In this document: positions 37,790 through 47,174 of the stretch, piece after piece
Layout of the letters: each line of letters starts with the position of its first letter
Numbering within the stretch: the first letter of the stretch is position 1
Assembly (NCBI GenBank): GCA_012521815.1
Contig: JAAYLR010000103.1
Location: 1-51,035, forward strand
Direction: 5' to 3'
DNA length: 51,035 bases
Source of the DNA: Acidobacteriota bacterium
Lineage (GTDB): Bacteria; Acidobacteriota; Thermoanaerobaculia; Multivoradales; JAGPDF01
Program-made: the position numbers and the translations under genes
Notes under the pieces: model-generated
The model's database searches: none
Told to the model about the DNA's origin: nothing
The model's input: the letters and a program-made list of their open reading frames with translations, nothing else

Positions 37790-40244
37790 ACGGCGCACGG
37801 CGCTCCTCGTCGCCTGCTTCTTCCTCTCGGGCGCGGCGAGCCTGATGGCGCAGGTGGTCTGGCTGCGCTACCTCGCCCTCACCTTCGGCAACACGACGCA
37901 GGCGGCGGCGACGCTGCTCGCGGTCTTCATGGGCGGCCTCGGGCTCGGCGCCTTCCTCTTCGGCCGCCTCGCCGACCGGTGGCGGCGGCCGCTGCTCGCG
38001 TACGCGGTGCTCGAGGCGCTCATCGCGCTCTTCGCGTTCGCCAGCCCGGCGCTCCTCCGGCTGATCGACCAGGGGTACATCGCCGCCTACCGGGGGCTCC
38101 TCGAAGGGGCGCCCGGCCTCTTCGTGGCGGCGCGGGTAGTGCTCGCGGCCGCGGTGCTCCTGCCGCCGACGCTGCTGATGGGCGGCACGCTGCCGCTCCT
38201 CCTGCGCGGCGTCACCCGGCGCGACGTCGAGGTCGGCCGCCACACCGCGCTCTTCTACGCCCTCAACACCCTCGGCGGCGCCGCCGGCGTGGCGCTCGCG
38301 GGGTTCGTGACGATCCGCCTGCTCGGCCTCCACGCCACCCTCCTCCTCGCCGCGGCGTGCAACCTCACGGCCGCCCTCGGCGCGGCGCTCCTCTCGCGTC
38401 CGCTCGCGCCGGCCGCTCCGGCCGCGGCCACCGCGCCGTCCCCGCGCTGGCGCCTGCTCGCCCTCTTCTTCACGATGGGGCTCGCGAGCCTCGGCTACGA
38501 GGTGCTCTGGACCCGCGCCCTCGTCTTCCACCTCGGGTCGAGCGTCTACGCCTACAGCCTGATGCTCTGCCTCTTCCTCGCCGGCGTCGGGCTGGGCTCG
38601 TGGCTGATCGTCCCCTGGGCCGACCGGCTGCGCTCGCCGGGTGCCGCGCTCGCGGTGGTGGAGGCGGCGCTCGCGCTCGTGGCGGCGATCCAGGTGCTCC
38701 TCTTCGCGCGCCTCGCCGACACGATCGTCTTCTGGTCCGAACGGGTCCGGCCGGTGACCTTCTCCGGCGGGGTGGCGGTGCAGCTGCTCTCGCTCGTGCC
38801 GCTGATCGCCCCGGCCACCCTGCTGATGGGGGTCTCCTTCCCGCTCGCGGTGCGCCTCTTCCACCGCGAGCTCGGGCGGCTCGGCGGCGACGTCGGCGCG
38901 GTCTACGGCGCGAACACGATCGGCTCGATCGCCGGCTCGCTCGGCACCGGCTTCGTGCTGATCCCCTGGCTCGGAACCCAGAACAGCCTGCTCGCGCTCG
39001 GCGCGGTCAACGGCCTGCTCGCGCTCCTGCTCGCCACCGGCCGGTTCGGCGCCCTGGAGCCCGCCCGGGGCTGGCACTGGCTGGTGGCAAGCGCGCCGCT
39101 CGCCTGCCTCCTGGCGATGCCGCTCCTGCCCGCCGACCGCGTGATCCTCGCCGCCGGGATCTTCCGGGGCGACCGGCCGGAGGATCTGCTCTACTTCGAC
39201 GAGGACGCCGCCACCTCGGTGACCGTCCGCCGCCGGCACGACGCGTCGCAGCCGTACCTCTCCCTCGAGCTCAACGGCGTGAACGTCGCGGGTACGAGCC
39301 CCGACCTCTACGCGGTGCAGAAGATGCAGGGGCACCTGCCGCTGCTCCTCGCCGGTGGCGCCCGGGACGTCGTCCACATCGGCTTCGGCTCCGGCGGCAC
39401 CGCCTGGGCGGTCTCCCGCCATCCGGTCGAGAGTGTCCTGATCGTGGAGATCAGCCCCGAGGTCATCGCCGCGTCGGACCGCTTCTTCCCGGAGATCAAC
39501 CACGGCGTGCTCGCCGATCCGCGGGTGCGGGTCGAGATCCACGACGGGCGGAATTTCCTCCTCGCCAGCCCGCGCACCTTCGACGCCGTCCTCTCCGACT
39601 CGATCCACCCGCGCTACTCGGGCAACGGCAGCCTCTACACCCGCGACTACTTCGAGCTCCTCCGTGCCCGGCTGCGCCCCGGCGGCGTCGCTTCGATGTG
39701 GCTGCCCGCCTACGGCCTCCTGCCGCGCAACTACGCGATGATCGTCGAGGCGTTCCGCGAGGTCTTCCCCCACACCACGATCTGGTACGAGCCGAGCGCC
39801 TTGAACTCGTTCACGATCGTCACCGGCCGGCTCGCCGACGACCCCTGGGACGGCGAGGCGCTGGCGCGCGCCTTCGCCGTGCCGGAGGTAGCGGCCGAGC
39901 TCGTCGACCTCGGGATTGACGGCCCCGCCGACCTGCTCCTCTGCTACCTCGTCGGCGGCGATGAGCTCGCGGCGCTCTTCGCCGGGGTGCCACCACACCG
40001 CGACGACCTCCCGGTGGTGGAGTACGAGAGCGGTCAGCTCCTCGACCGCAACCGCCCCTGGCTCGCCACCTTCTCCCGTCTGCTCGCCGCGCGGCCGGCG
40101 GCCCCGCCGGCCGACTACCTCGCGGCGCTCCCGCCCGCGGAACAGGAGCGCGCCGTCGCCCGCTGGGAGGAGCGGGGCCACCTGCTCGCCGCGCAGCGCG
40201 CCAGTCTCGCCCAGCAGGTCGCCGTGGAGCCGCGGCAGCGCTGA
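37776..40244 (+). CDS. Fused MFS-type membrane / spermidine synthase-like protein
   Basis: N-terminal multi-TM SGAASLMAQVVWLRYLALTFGNTTQA; C-terminal VVHIGFGSGGTAWAVSRHPVESVLIVEISPEVI...VLSDSIHPRYSGNGSLYTRDYFELLRARLRPGG. Confidence 0.9.
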   Translation: MRLPERRTALLVACFFLSGAASLMAQVVWLRYLALTFGNTTQAAATLLAVFMGGLGLGAFLFGRLADRWRRPLLAYAVLEALIALFAFASPALLRLIDQGYIAAYRGLLEGAPGLFVAARVVLAAAVLLPPTLLMGGTLPLLLRGVTRRDVEVGRHTALFYALNTLGGAAGVALAGFVTIRLLGLHATLLLAAACNLTAALGAALLSRPLAPAAPAAATAPSPRWRLLALFFTMGLASLGYEVLWTRALVFHLGSSVYAYSLMLCLFLAGVGLGSWLIVPWADRLRSPGAALAVVEAALALVAAIQVLLFARLADTIVFWSERVRPVTFSGGVAVQLLSLVPLIAPATLLMGVSFPLAVRLFHRELGRLGGDVGAVYGANTIGSIAGSLGTGFVLIPWLGTQNSLLALGAVNGLLALLLATGRFGALEPARGWHWLVASAPLACLLAMPLLPADRVILAAGIFRGDRPEDLLYFDEDAATSVTVRRRHDASQPYLSLELNGVNVAGTSPDLYAVQKMQGHLPLLLAGGARDVVHIGFGSGGTAWAVSRHPVESVLIVEISPEVIAASDRFFPEINHGVLADPRVRVEIHDGRNFLLASPRTFDAVLSDSIHPRYSGNGSLYTRDYFELLRARLRPGGVASMWLPAYGLLPRNYAMIVEAFREVFPHTTIWYEPSALNSFTIVTGRLADDPWDGEALARAFAVPEVAAELVDLGIDGPADLLLCYLVGGDELAALFAGVPPHRDDLPVVEYESGQLLDRNRPWLATFSRLLAARPAAPPADYLAALPPAEQERAVARWEERGHLLAAQRASLAQQVAVEPRQR

Positions 40245-40259
40245 TCGCCCCGACAGTGC

Positions 40260-40652
40260 TCAGCCGCCGGAGGGTTCGGAGCGCGCCCGCCGGCGCGAGA
40301 GGAGGGCGGCGGCGAGCGCGAGGCCGGCGAGCGGATACTGAAACGAAGGGAGCGCGAGGTGGAGGAGCGCGTGGAGGGGGTGCGGCCGGCGCACGAACGC
40401 GTCGAACCAGATCGCGCCGCTCCCGACCGTCGCGAACAGCACGCTCGCGAAGACGATCCAGACCGCGCGCCGCGAGCGGGCGAGAGCGGCCGAGAGCGCC
40501 AGGAGCGCGAACGGCCCGGCCACCCAGACGGCGAGCGCGAGAACGGGGAGGAACGCCCCGGCCGGCACCTCCCACGGAGCGCCCTGCCAGACGACCAGCG
40601 CCCCCGCCGCGACGGCGGCCAGAAGCGCGAGAAGGAGGGTGAGCTGCTGCAC
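40260..40652 (-). CDS. Hypothetical membrane protein, 4 TM
   Basis: VQQLTLLLALLAAVAAGALVVW...VLALAVWVAGPFALLALSAALARSRRAVWIVFASVLFATVGSGAIWFDAFVRR; GTG start. Confidence 0.6.
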   Translation of the reverse strand: MQQLTLLLALLAAVAAGALVVWQGAPWEVPAGAFLPVLALAVWVAGPFALLALSAALARSRRAVWIVFASVLFATVGSGAIWFDAFVRRPHPLHALLHLALPSFQYPLAGLALAAALLSRRRARSEPSGG

Positions 40653-40763
40653 GGTCGGTCTCCGGGAGCGGATCGTACCGGGCTCCGGGGGCGCGCTGGT
40701 ATCCTCGCCGAAACCGCTCGTCCCGCCGCCCGCCGGCCTCCGGGCGGCGTCCGGAGGTCGCCG

Positions 40764-41390
40764 ATGCGCCTGCTCCCCGCCGCTTTCCTCCTCGGTCTCC
40801 TGCCGCTCCTCGCCGCCGTGGCGCCCGCCGCCGAACCGCCGGCGGAGGCTCCGTTCGAAGCGCCCGACCACCGGGGGTTCGACCCGACCGGCGTCTGGTA
40901 CGGGCTCCACGGGCCGCTCGTGCTCATGCGCGCCGGCGACACCCTCTCCTTCTCCTACTCCGCGGTCTTCGGCGCGACCGCCCACACCTGCGACGGGATC
41001 GGGATCGCCGGCTTCGTGGGCGACGGGCGGTGGGAGTACACCGACGCGGAGGGGACGGTCACCTTCACCACCCGCGACGACGAGGTGACGATGAACGTCA
41101 CCGACGGGATCGCCTCCTTCTGCGGCGCCTACTGGCCCGGCGACCGGTTCGTCCGCGACGGCTGGAAACCGCCGTTCTCCTGCGTCGTCACCGCGGCGAA
41201 GGTGCACTTCCACGTCGTCGAGCCGCCCCCGCCCGGGCAGCGGTACGGCTACGTCCTCGCCGGCGACCGGGTCGAGGCGGCCGGCCTCGTGAGCGAAGGG
41301 GGCGCCGCCTGGCTGCTCGCCCGCTACGTCGGCGAGCGGACCACCGCCGGCCTCCTCGCGCGCGAAGCGCTCGCCTGCGAGGAGGAGTAG
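40764..41390 (+). CDS. Secreted hypothetical protein
   Basis: Signal peptide MRLLPAAFLLGLLPLLAAVAPAAE; ATG at 40764. Confidence 0.7.
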   Translation: MRLLPAAFLLGLLPLLAAVAPAAEPPAEAPFEAPDHRGFDPTGVWYGLHGPLVLMRAGDTLSFSYSAVFGATAHTCDGIGIAGFVGDGRWEYTDAEGTVTFTTRDDEVTMNVTDGIASFCGAYWPGDRFVRDGWKPPFSCVVTAAKVHFHVVEPPPPGQRYGYVLAGDRVEAAGLVSEGGAAWLLARYVGERTTAGLLAREALACEEE

Positions 41391-41406
41391 CGGCACCCCG
41401 CCGCGC

Positions 41407-43134
41407 TCAGGGGCCGCCGGCGCGCTCCGCCGCGGCCTCGCCCCGCACCCGCTGCCGGAGCAGCTCCCGGTTCCGGAGCGCGGCGGCAAAGCCGGGGTCG
41501 AGCGCGAGGGCGCGGTCGAGGGCCGCGGCGGCGGCGGGGAGATCGCCGAGGGCGAGGCAGGCGGCGCCCAGGTTCGCCCACGCCTCCACCGCGCCGGGCT
41601 CCCGCGCGACCGCCCGCTCCAGCCAGCCCCGCGCCTCCTCCGCCCGCCCGCTCCGGCCGGCGAGCGCGCCGAGCTCGACGAGCGGCAGGAAGCTCTCCGG
41701 GTTCGCGGCGAGCGCGGCGCGGAAGTGCGCCTCGGCGGCCGCCGGCTCACCCCGGTCGGCGGCGAGGCGCCCGAGGTTCTGCTCGACGAGATCGAGCCGT
41801 GGCGCGGGAAGCGCGAGCCGGGGGAGCCCCCAGGCGGCGACGAGGAGCGCGAGGGCGGCGAGCCGCGCCCGCCGGGAGGCGCCCGGCGCGAACCCCGCGG
41901 CGAGCGGCAGGCCGGCGAAGAGGAAGAGCGGCACGAGGCCGGGGAGGCGGTAGCGGGAGAAGAGGAAGAACGCCACCGTCGAGGCCATCCAGGCGAGCGC
42001 GAAGAGCCAGGCGGGGGCGAGAGCCCCCCAGAGGCGCCGCCGCCAGGCGACGCCGGCGCCGGCGAGCGCGAGCAGGGCAAGCGCGCCGAAGTCGAGCCCG
42101 ACCGCCGCGAGCGCCGGCGAGCGCGCCCGCAGCCAGTAGAGATCGACCGCGTCGGGCCACTCGTAGAGGGCGAGGTAGAGGCCCGCCTTCCGGAGCTGGA
42201 GGCGGAGGAAGGCGAGCGGCTCGGCGCGCGCCCAGGCGAAGGCGCGCTCGTACCAGTAGGCGGAGACCTCGTTCGCGGTGAGTGGCCGCCCCGCCGCCGC
42301 CTCGGCGAGCCGCCACGGCTCCCGCCGCTCGTGCGCGGGGATCTGCCGGCCGGGGGTGAGCGGGCGGTAGGTCCCGTCGGCCTCCGGGTTGTTGCCGATG
42401 TAGTAGTTCGCGCCCCCCTGGTAGGTCGTCGGCAGGAGCCCGCCGCCGACCCAGGCGTTGCGGGCCGCCACCGGCAGGAGCGGCAGCGCGATCCCCACGA
42501 GGAAGAGCAGGCCGCGCCCGAGGCTCGCCCGGTACTCGCCACGCCGCCAGGCGAGCGGGAGGAGCAGCGGCAGGGCGGCGAGCGCGTTCTCCCGCAGCAG
42601 GACGAGGAGCCCGCCCGCGGCGCCCGCGAGGAGCCACGCCCGCCCCCGCCCGCTCGCCCGCGCCGCCGCGACCGCCCAGAGGAGGGCGGCGACGAGGGAG
42701 ACGGCGAACGGCTCCTTGAGGAGCTGGACGTCGTGGAGGACGAACGGCGCGTAGAGGCCGGCGAGCGCGGCGGCGGCGAGGCCGGTCCACTCGTCCGCCA
42801 GCCGCGCGCCCGCCCGCGCGAGGCACCAGAGCCCGGCGACCGCGGCCGCGATCTGGAGCAGGTAGACGGCGTGCGGCGTCGCCGCGAGCCGGTAGACGAG
42901 CCCGATCAGGTACGGGTAGAGCGGCGCCTGGAAGAACGGCTCGCTGCCGAGCCAGTCGCCGGCGGCGAGGGTGCGTGCCCAGCGGTCGTACTCGGCGCTG
43001 TCGAGGACGAGCTGATCGACGAACGGCAGCCGCCCCACCGCCGCCCAGTGGAGGAGGCGGAGCGCCGCGGCCCCGGCGAGCACGGCGGGCAGCGCCCAGC
43101 GGGGGGGCGCCGCCCGCGCCGCGCCTCCGCTCAG
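41407..43134 (-). CDS. Glycosyltransferase-39-like membrane protein with C-terminal TPR repeats (start uncertain)
   Basis: LVLDSAEYDRWARTLAAGDWLGSEPFFQAPLYPYLIGLVYRL; TPRs EPAAAEAHFRAALAANPESFLPLVELGALAGRSGRAEEARGWLERAV; in-frame starts are CTG 43134 or GTG 43083. Confidence 0.8.
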   Translation of the reverse strand: MSGGAARAAPPRWALPAVLAGAAALRLLHWAAVGRLPFVDQLVLDSAEYDRWARTLAAGDWLGSEPFFQAPLYPYLIGLVYRLAATPHAVYLLQIAAAVAGLWCLARAGARLADEWTGLAAAALAGLYAPFVLHDVQLLKEPFAVSLVAALLWAVAAARASGRGRAWLLAGAAGGLLVLLRENALAALPLLLPLAWRRGEYRASLGRGLLFLVGIALPLLPVAARNAWVGGGLLPTTYQGGANYYIGNNPEADGTYRPLTPGRQIPAHERREPWRLAEAAAGRPLTANEVSAYWYERAFAWARAEPLAFLRLQLRKAGLYLALYEWPDAVDLYWLRARSPALAAVGLDFGALALLALAGAGVAWRRRLWGALAPAWLFALAWMASTVAFFLFSRYRLPGLVPLFLFAGLPLAAGFAPGASRRARLAALALLVAAWGLPRLALPAPRLDLVEQNLGRLAADRGEPAAAEAHFRAALAANPESFLPLVELGALAGRSGRAEEARGWLERAVAREPGAVEAWANLGAACLALGDLPAAAAALDRALALDPGFAAALRNRELLRQRVRGEAAAERAGGP

Positions 43135-44243
43135 GTCCGCCGGGCGAAGAACTCCGCGATCGCCTCGCAGGTCCGGTCGACCTCCTCGCCGGTCAGCTCG
43201 GCGAAGATCGGCAGGCAGAGGACCTCGGCCGCGGCGCGGGTGGCGACCGGCAGGTCGAGGTCGGGCGGGACAAGCCCGGCGAGCGCCGGCTGCTGGTGGA
43301 GCGGCGCCGGGTAGTGCACGGCGCAGCCGATCCCCGCCGCCTGCAGGTGGGCGAGGAGCGCGTCGCGGTGCGCGGTGCGGATCGCGACCTGATGGAAGAC
43401 CGGCTCGTCGCCGGGCCGCTCGGTGGGCCAGCGGAGATCGCCGACTCCCGCGAGCCGCTCCTGGTAGCGCGCCGCGTGCCGGCGGCGGGCGGCGTTGTCC
43501 TCGTCGAGGAGCGCGAGGCGGCAGTTGAGCACCGCCGCCTGGAGGGAGTCGAGGCGGCTGTTGGCGCCGACGAGAGTGTGGTGGTACCGCCCGGTCTGGC
43601 CATGGTTCGCGTGGAGGGCGACGCGCGCCACGAGGTCGGGGTCGCGCCCGCTCACCGCGCCGCCGTCGCCGTAGCAGCCGAGGTTCTTCGTCGGGTAGAA
43701 GCTCCACGCCGCGAGCTCGCCGAGGCCGCCGACCCGCCGCCCCTGCCAGCGCGCCCCGTGCGCCTGCGCGGCGTCCTCGACGATCCAGAGGCCGTGCCGT
43801 GCGGCAAGCGCGCCGAGCGCCGCGAAGTCGAACGGGCGGCCGTAGAGGTGGACGCCGAGGATCCCCACCGTGCGCGGGGTGATCCGGGCCGCGGCGGCGG
43901 CCGAGTCGAGGTTGCAGGTCGCCTCCTCGACGTCGCAGAGCACCGGGGTGCCGCCGGCGAGCACCACCGCCTCGACGGTGGCGAAGAAGGTGAAGGCGGG
44001 CAGCAGCACCTCGTCGCCGGGGCCGACCCCGAGCGCGCGGAGCGCGAGGATGAGGGCGTCGGTGCCGTTGGCGACCGCCACCGTCTGCGGCACCTCGAGG
44101 AAGCGCGCCCACGCCGCCTCGAACTCCCGCACCTCGGGGCCGAGGACGAAGGCGGTGCGGGCGACCACCTCCCGCCAGCGGCGGTCGAGATCGGCGGCGA
44201 TCCGGCGGTGGGCGCGGGTGAGATCGAGGATCGGGACGTTCAT
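43131..44243 (-). CDS. DegT/DnrJ/EryC1/StrS family aminotransferase
   Basis: VAVANGTDALILALRALGVGPGDEVLLPAFTFFATVEAV, WSFYPTKNLGCYGDGGAV; ATG at 44243. Confidence 0.93.
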   Translation of the reverse strand: MNVPILDLTRAHRRIAADLDRRWREVVARTAFVLGPEVREFEAAWARFLEVPQTVAVANGTDALILALRALGVGPGDEVLLPAFTFFATVEAVVLAGGTPVLCDVEEATCNLDSAAAAARITPRTVGILGVHLYGRPFDFAALGALAARHGLWIVEDAAQAHGARWQGRRVGGLGELAAWSFYPTKNLGCYGDGGAVSGRDPDLVARVALHANHGQTGRYHHTLVGANSRLDSLQAAVLNCRLALLDEDNAARRRHAARYQERLAGVGDLRWPTERPGDEPVFHQVAIRTAHRDALLAHLQAAGIGCAVHYPAPLHQQPALAGLVPPDLDLPVATRAAAEVLCLPIFAELTGEEVDRTCEAIAEFFARRT

Positions 44244-45835
44244 GGTACGGGGCTCCTCGGCCGCTCCGGGGCGGCCAGCGGGTGACGGGTCCACGGGGTC
44301 GCGTAGAGCACGAGCTCGTCGCCCACCATCGTGATGTTGCCGGGAACCGGGAAGCGGAGCAACGGCGGGAAGAGATCGGGCCGGCGGGCGAAGAGCGGCG
44401 TCGCCGCCGGGAAGGTCGCGACGTAGTCGACCTCGCGCGCAGCGAGGAAGGAGAGCAGGGCGTCGTCGCGCGAAGCGCCGGCCGCCGCCGCGGCGGCGAC
44501 GTGGGCGGCGAGATCGGGCGAGACGAGGAAGCCGAGATCGACGATCCGGTTCGGCAGGAGGTAGCCGAGCGCGCCGATGTCGGCGGCCGCGAGGAGCGCC
44601 TCCGGAGGGAGCGTCGCCGCGAGCCGCCGGGCGAGCGCGAGGTCGCTCGCGGCGACGTTCGCGACGCTCTGCGCGTACCGCCCCCCGGCACGAACGGCGG
44701 CCGGGAGCGACGGGAGGAGGACGAGCGCCGCGAGCGCCCCGGCGGCGAGGCGCCGCCGGACGCCTCCGCCGGCGAGGGCCGCGGCCGGGCGGGCGAGCGC
44801 CGCGGCCGCCACCACCGCGAGGGCCGGGTAGACCGGGAAGAGGTAGCGGCCGAAGTTCCCGAACCGCGGCGGCCCGGCGAGGGTCGCGAAGGCGAGCGGG
44901 AGCGCGGCGAGCCAGAGCGCCGGCAGGAGGCTCCCGCGCCGCCCTTCGAGCCGCTGGGCGAGGAGCGCGACCGCTCCGCCCGCGGCGAGGAGCGCCGGGA
45001 GGGGGTGGGAGCGGAAGAGGAGCCCGAAGGCGGCGTAGAGGGTCGCGAGCCGGGGCAGCCCCGGACCGGCGCCGCCGACCTTCGCGGCGTAGGTCGTGGG
45101 CAGCGGCGAGCCGCCGATCGCCGCGTAGGCGGCGAGCACCGGCAGGAGGAGGGCGGCGGCGAGAAGAAGGTCCCCGGCCGCCTGCCGGCCCCGCGCTCCC
45201 GGCGCTGAGAACGCCCACCGCTCGGCGAGCGCGAGGGCGAGGAGCAGGAGCCCCTCCGGCCGCGCGAGTGCGGCGAGGGCAAAGAGGAGCACCGGGGCGC
45301 TGCCGGGCGGCCGGCGCCCCGCGGCAGCCTCGGCCTGGAGCGCCATGCCGAGGGTGGCGAGGAGCGCGAAGAGCGGCACCTCCATCCCCGAGAGCGCCGC
45401 CCAGAGGAGCGCGTCGGAGGTGACGAAGAGGAGGGCGGCGAGGAGCGCGAGCCCGGCGCCGAGGCCGAGCGCCCGGGCGAGCCGGTGGGTGGCGGCGAGC
45501 GCGCCCAGGGTGAGGAGCGCGCCGAGGAGCTTCACCGGCAGGAACGGGGCGCCGGGCAGCGCCTCGACGAGCGCGACGAGCGCCGTCCAGAGCGGGGCGG
45601 TGGAGGCGGTCACCAGCTCGCCCGGCCGGAAGGCGAGCCCGTCGCCGGCGGCGAGCGAACGGGCGAGCGCGAGGTGGATCCAGCTGTCGTCGAGCGGCAG
45701 CCCGGAGACGCCGCCGGTCAGGTGCAGCTCGGCGGCGAGCGCGGCGAGGAGCGCGGCGAGGAGGAGCGCGCCGGCAATCCCGAGCGCGCGGGGCGCCCGG
45801 ATGGGCAACTGGGGATGGGAAGCGGCCGCAGGCAT
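44240..45835 (-). CDS. Glycosyltransferase-like polytopic membrane protein
   Basis: LPLDDSWIHLALARSLAAGDGLAFRPGELVTASTAPLWTALVALVE; many TM segments; ATG at 45835; ATGA overlap with DegT gene. Confidence 0.75.
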   Translation of the reverse strand: MPAAASHPQLPIRAPRALGIAGALLLAALLAALAAELHLTGGVSGLPLDDSWIHLALARSLAAGDGLAFRPGELVTASTAPLWTALVALVEALPGAPFLPVKLLGALLTLGALAATHRLARALGLGAGLALLAALLFVTSDALLWAALSGMEVPLFALLATLGMALQAEAAAGRRPPGSAPVLLFALAALARPEGLLLLALALAERWAFSAPGARGRQAAGDLLLAAALLLPVLAAYAAIGGSPLPTTYAAKVGGAGPGLPRLATLYAAFGLLFRSHPLPALLAAGGAVALLAQRLEGRRGSLLPALWLAALPLAFATLAGPPRFGNFGRYLFPVYPALAVVAAAALARPAAALAGGGVRRRLAAGALAALVLLPSLPAAVRAGGRYAQSVANVAASDLALARRLAATLPPEALLAAADIGALGYLLPNRIVDLGFLVSPDLAAHVAAAAAAGASRDDALLSFLAAREVDYVATFPAATPLFARRPDLFPPLLRFPVPGNITMVGDELVLYATPWTRHPLAAPERPRSPVP

Positions 45836-45890
45836 CGGCTCAGTCGGTATCGTCGTCGCGCGGCAGCATACCCCGCCCGGCGGGGCCGTT

Positions 45891-47174
45891 ATGATTGGCG
45901 CAGGTCCCGCCGTGAGAAGAGCCCGCACCGTCACCCTCCTGGCCATCCTCCTGCTGATCGTCCTCGCCGCCCTGGCCGGGCTCAGACGCCTGCGCCAGGA
46001 GCCGGTGGCCGCGGCCGAAGAGACGTTTCCCACGGGACGGTGGCATCGGGCGGCGCCGGACTCACCCGCTGACGCGGTCGAGCGGGCGCGTCTCCTGTCG
46101 CTTCCCTATCTCGCGGGCCGGCAGCCGGCGCCGGCCGCCACCGGCGTCGTCCGCGCGGTCGCCGGCCGGGTCGCCCCGGTCCGGCGGCTCTACACCTCCG
46201 GCCACGGGCCCGAGGCCTTCCTCATCGAGCCGGACGGCACGGTCGCGGGGAGGTGGCGACAGCCGTACGAGCGCGCCTTCCCCGGCGCGCACGGGGGCAG
46301 CGATCTCGCCTACTTCCGGCGTGCGGTGCCGCTTCCGGACGGGGGCCTCGCGGCGCTCTTCCAGGGGGGCGGCGTGGTCCGCCTCGATGTCCGCTCCCGG
46401 CTGGTCTGGGCGTGGCGGGGGGCGACGTTCAACGACCTCTGGCCGCTGCCCGGCGGCGGCTTCCTCGTGCTGACCAAGGAGGCGCGGACGGTGCCGGAGA
46501 TCGTTCCGGGGCGGGAGGTGCTCGAGGACAGCGTCACCGAGCTCTCCCCCGAGGGCCGTCCGGTGCGGAGCGTGTCGCTCCTCCGGGCGCTCCACGACTC
46601 CCCGTTCAGCGAGGTCCTCGAGCCGCTCTCCACCGGCGAGGACATCCTGCACGCCAACACCATCCAGGTGCTCGACGGCCGCTGCGCCGGCCGGTCGCCG
46701 CTCTACGCCGAAGGGAACTGGCTCGTCTCGCTCCGCGAGATCGACACCGTGGCGATCGTGGATCCGGCGGCCGGGCGGGCGGTCTGGGCCCGGCGCGGCC
46801 CCTGGCGGCGGCAGCACGAGCCGACGCTCCTCTCCTCCTGCCGGATCCTCCTCTTCGACAACCGGGGGCTCGACGGCGCCTCGCGGGTGCTCGAGGTCGA
46901 TCCGCTCACGGGCGAGATCGCCTGGAGCTGGGCCGGAGAGGCCGGGCGGCCGCTCTCCTCGCCCGAGGCCGGCACGGCGGAGCGGCTCGCGAACGGCAAC
47001 ACGATGGTCGTCGAGTCGGAGGCGGGCCGGGCGTTCGAGATCGGGCCGGAGGGCGAGGTGGTCTGGGAGTTCGTGAGCCCGCACCGGGCCGGGCGCGCCA
47101 ACGAGCTGGTGGCGACGCTCTTCGAGATGCGGAGCGTGCCCCGGAGTGAAGAGGGCGACGGAGGCGGAACGTGA
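45891..47174 (+). CDS. Arylsulfotransferase (ASST)-like beta-propeller protein with N-terminal TM
   Basis: ILHANTIQVLDG, NWLVSLREIDTVAIVDPAAGRAVWARRGPWRRQHEPTLLSSCRILLFDNRG, RLANGNTMVVESEAGRAFEIGPEGEVVWEF. Confidence 0.78.
   Translation: MIGAGPAVRRARTVTLLAILLLIVLAALAGLRRLRQEPVAAAEETFPTGRWHRAAPDSPADAVERARLLSLPYLAGRQPAPAATGVVRAVAGRVAPVRRLYTSGHGPEAFLIEPDGTVAGRWRQPYERAFPGAHGGSDLAYFRRAVPLPDGGLAALFQGGGVVRLDVRSRLVWAWRGATFNDLWPLPGGGFLVLTKEARTVPEIVPGREVLEDSVTELSPEGRPVRSVSLLRALHDSPFSEVLEPLSTGEDILHANTIQVLDGRCAGRSPLYAEGNWLVSLREIDTVAIVDPAAGRAVWARRGPWRRQHEPTLLSSCRILLFDNRGLDGASRVLEVDPLTGEIAWSWAGEAGRPLSSPEAGTAERLANGNTMVVESEAGRAFEIGPEGEVVWEFVSPHRAGRANELVATLFEMRSVPRSEEGDGGGT

Noticed and set aside
37713-40181. 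822-aa minus-strand ORF opposite the MFS-spermidine synthase gene
   Set aside because: Antisense shadow; the + strand has motif-supported domains and spans the same interval.
41407-45282. Single 1291-aa minus-strand ORF
   Set aside because: The upstream part overlaps DegT and the membrane-protein gene out of frame; only the part below ~43134 is supported as coding.
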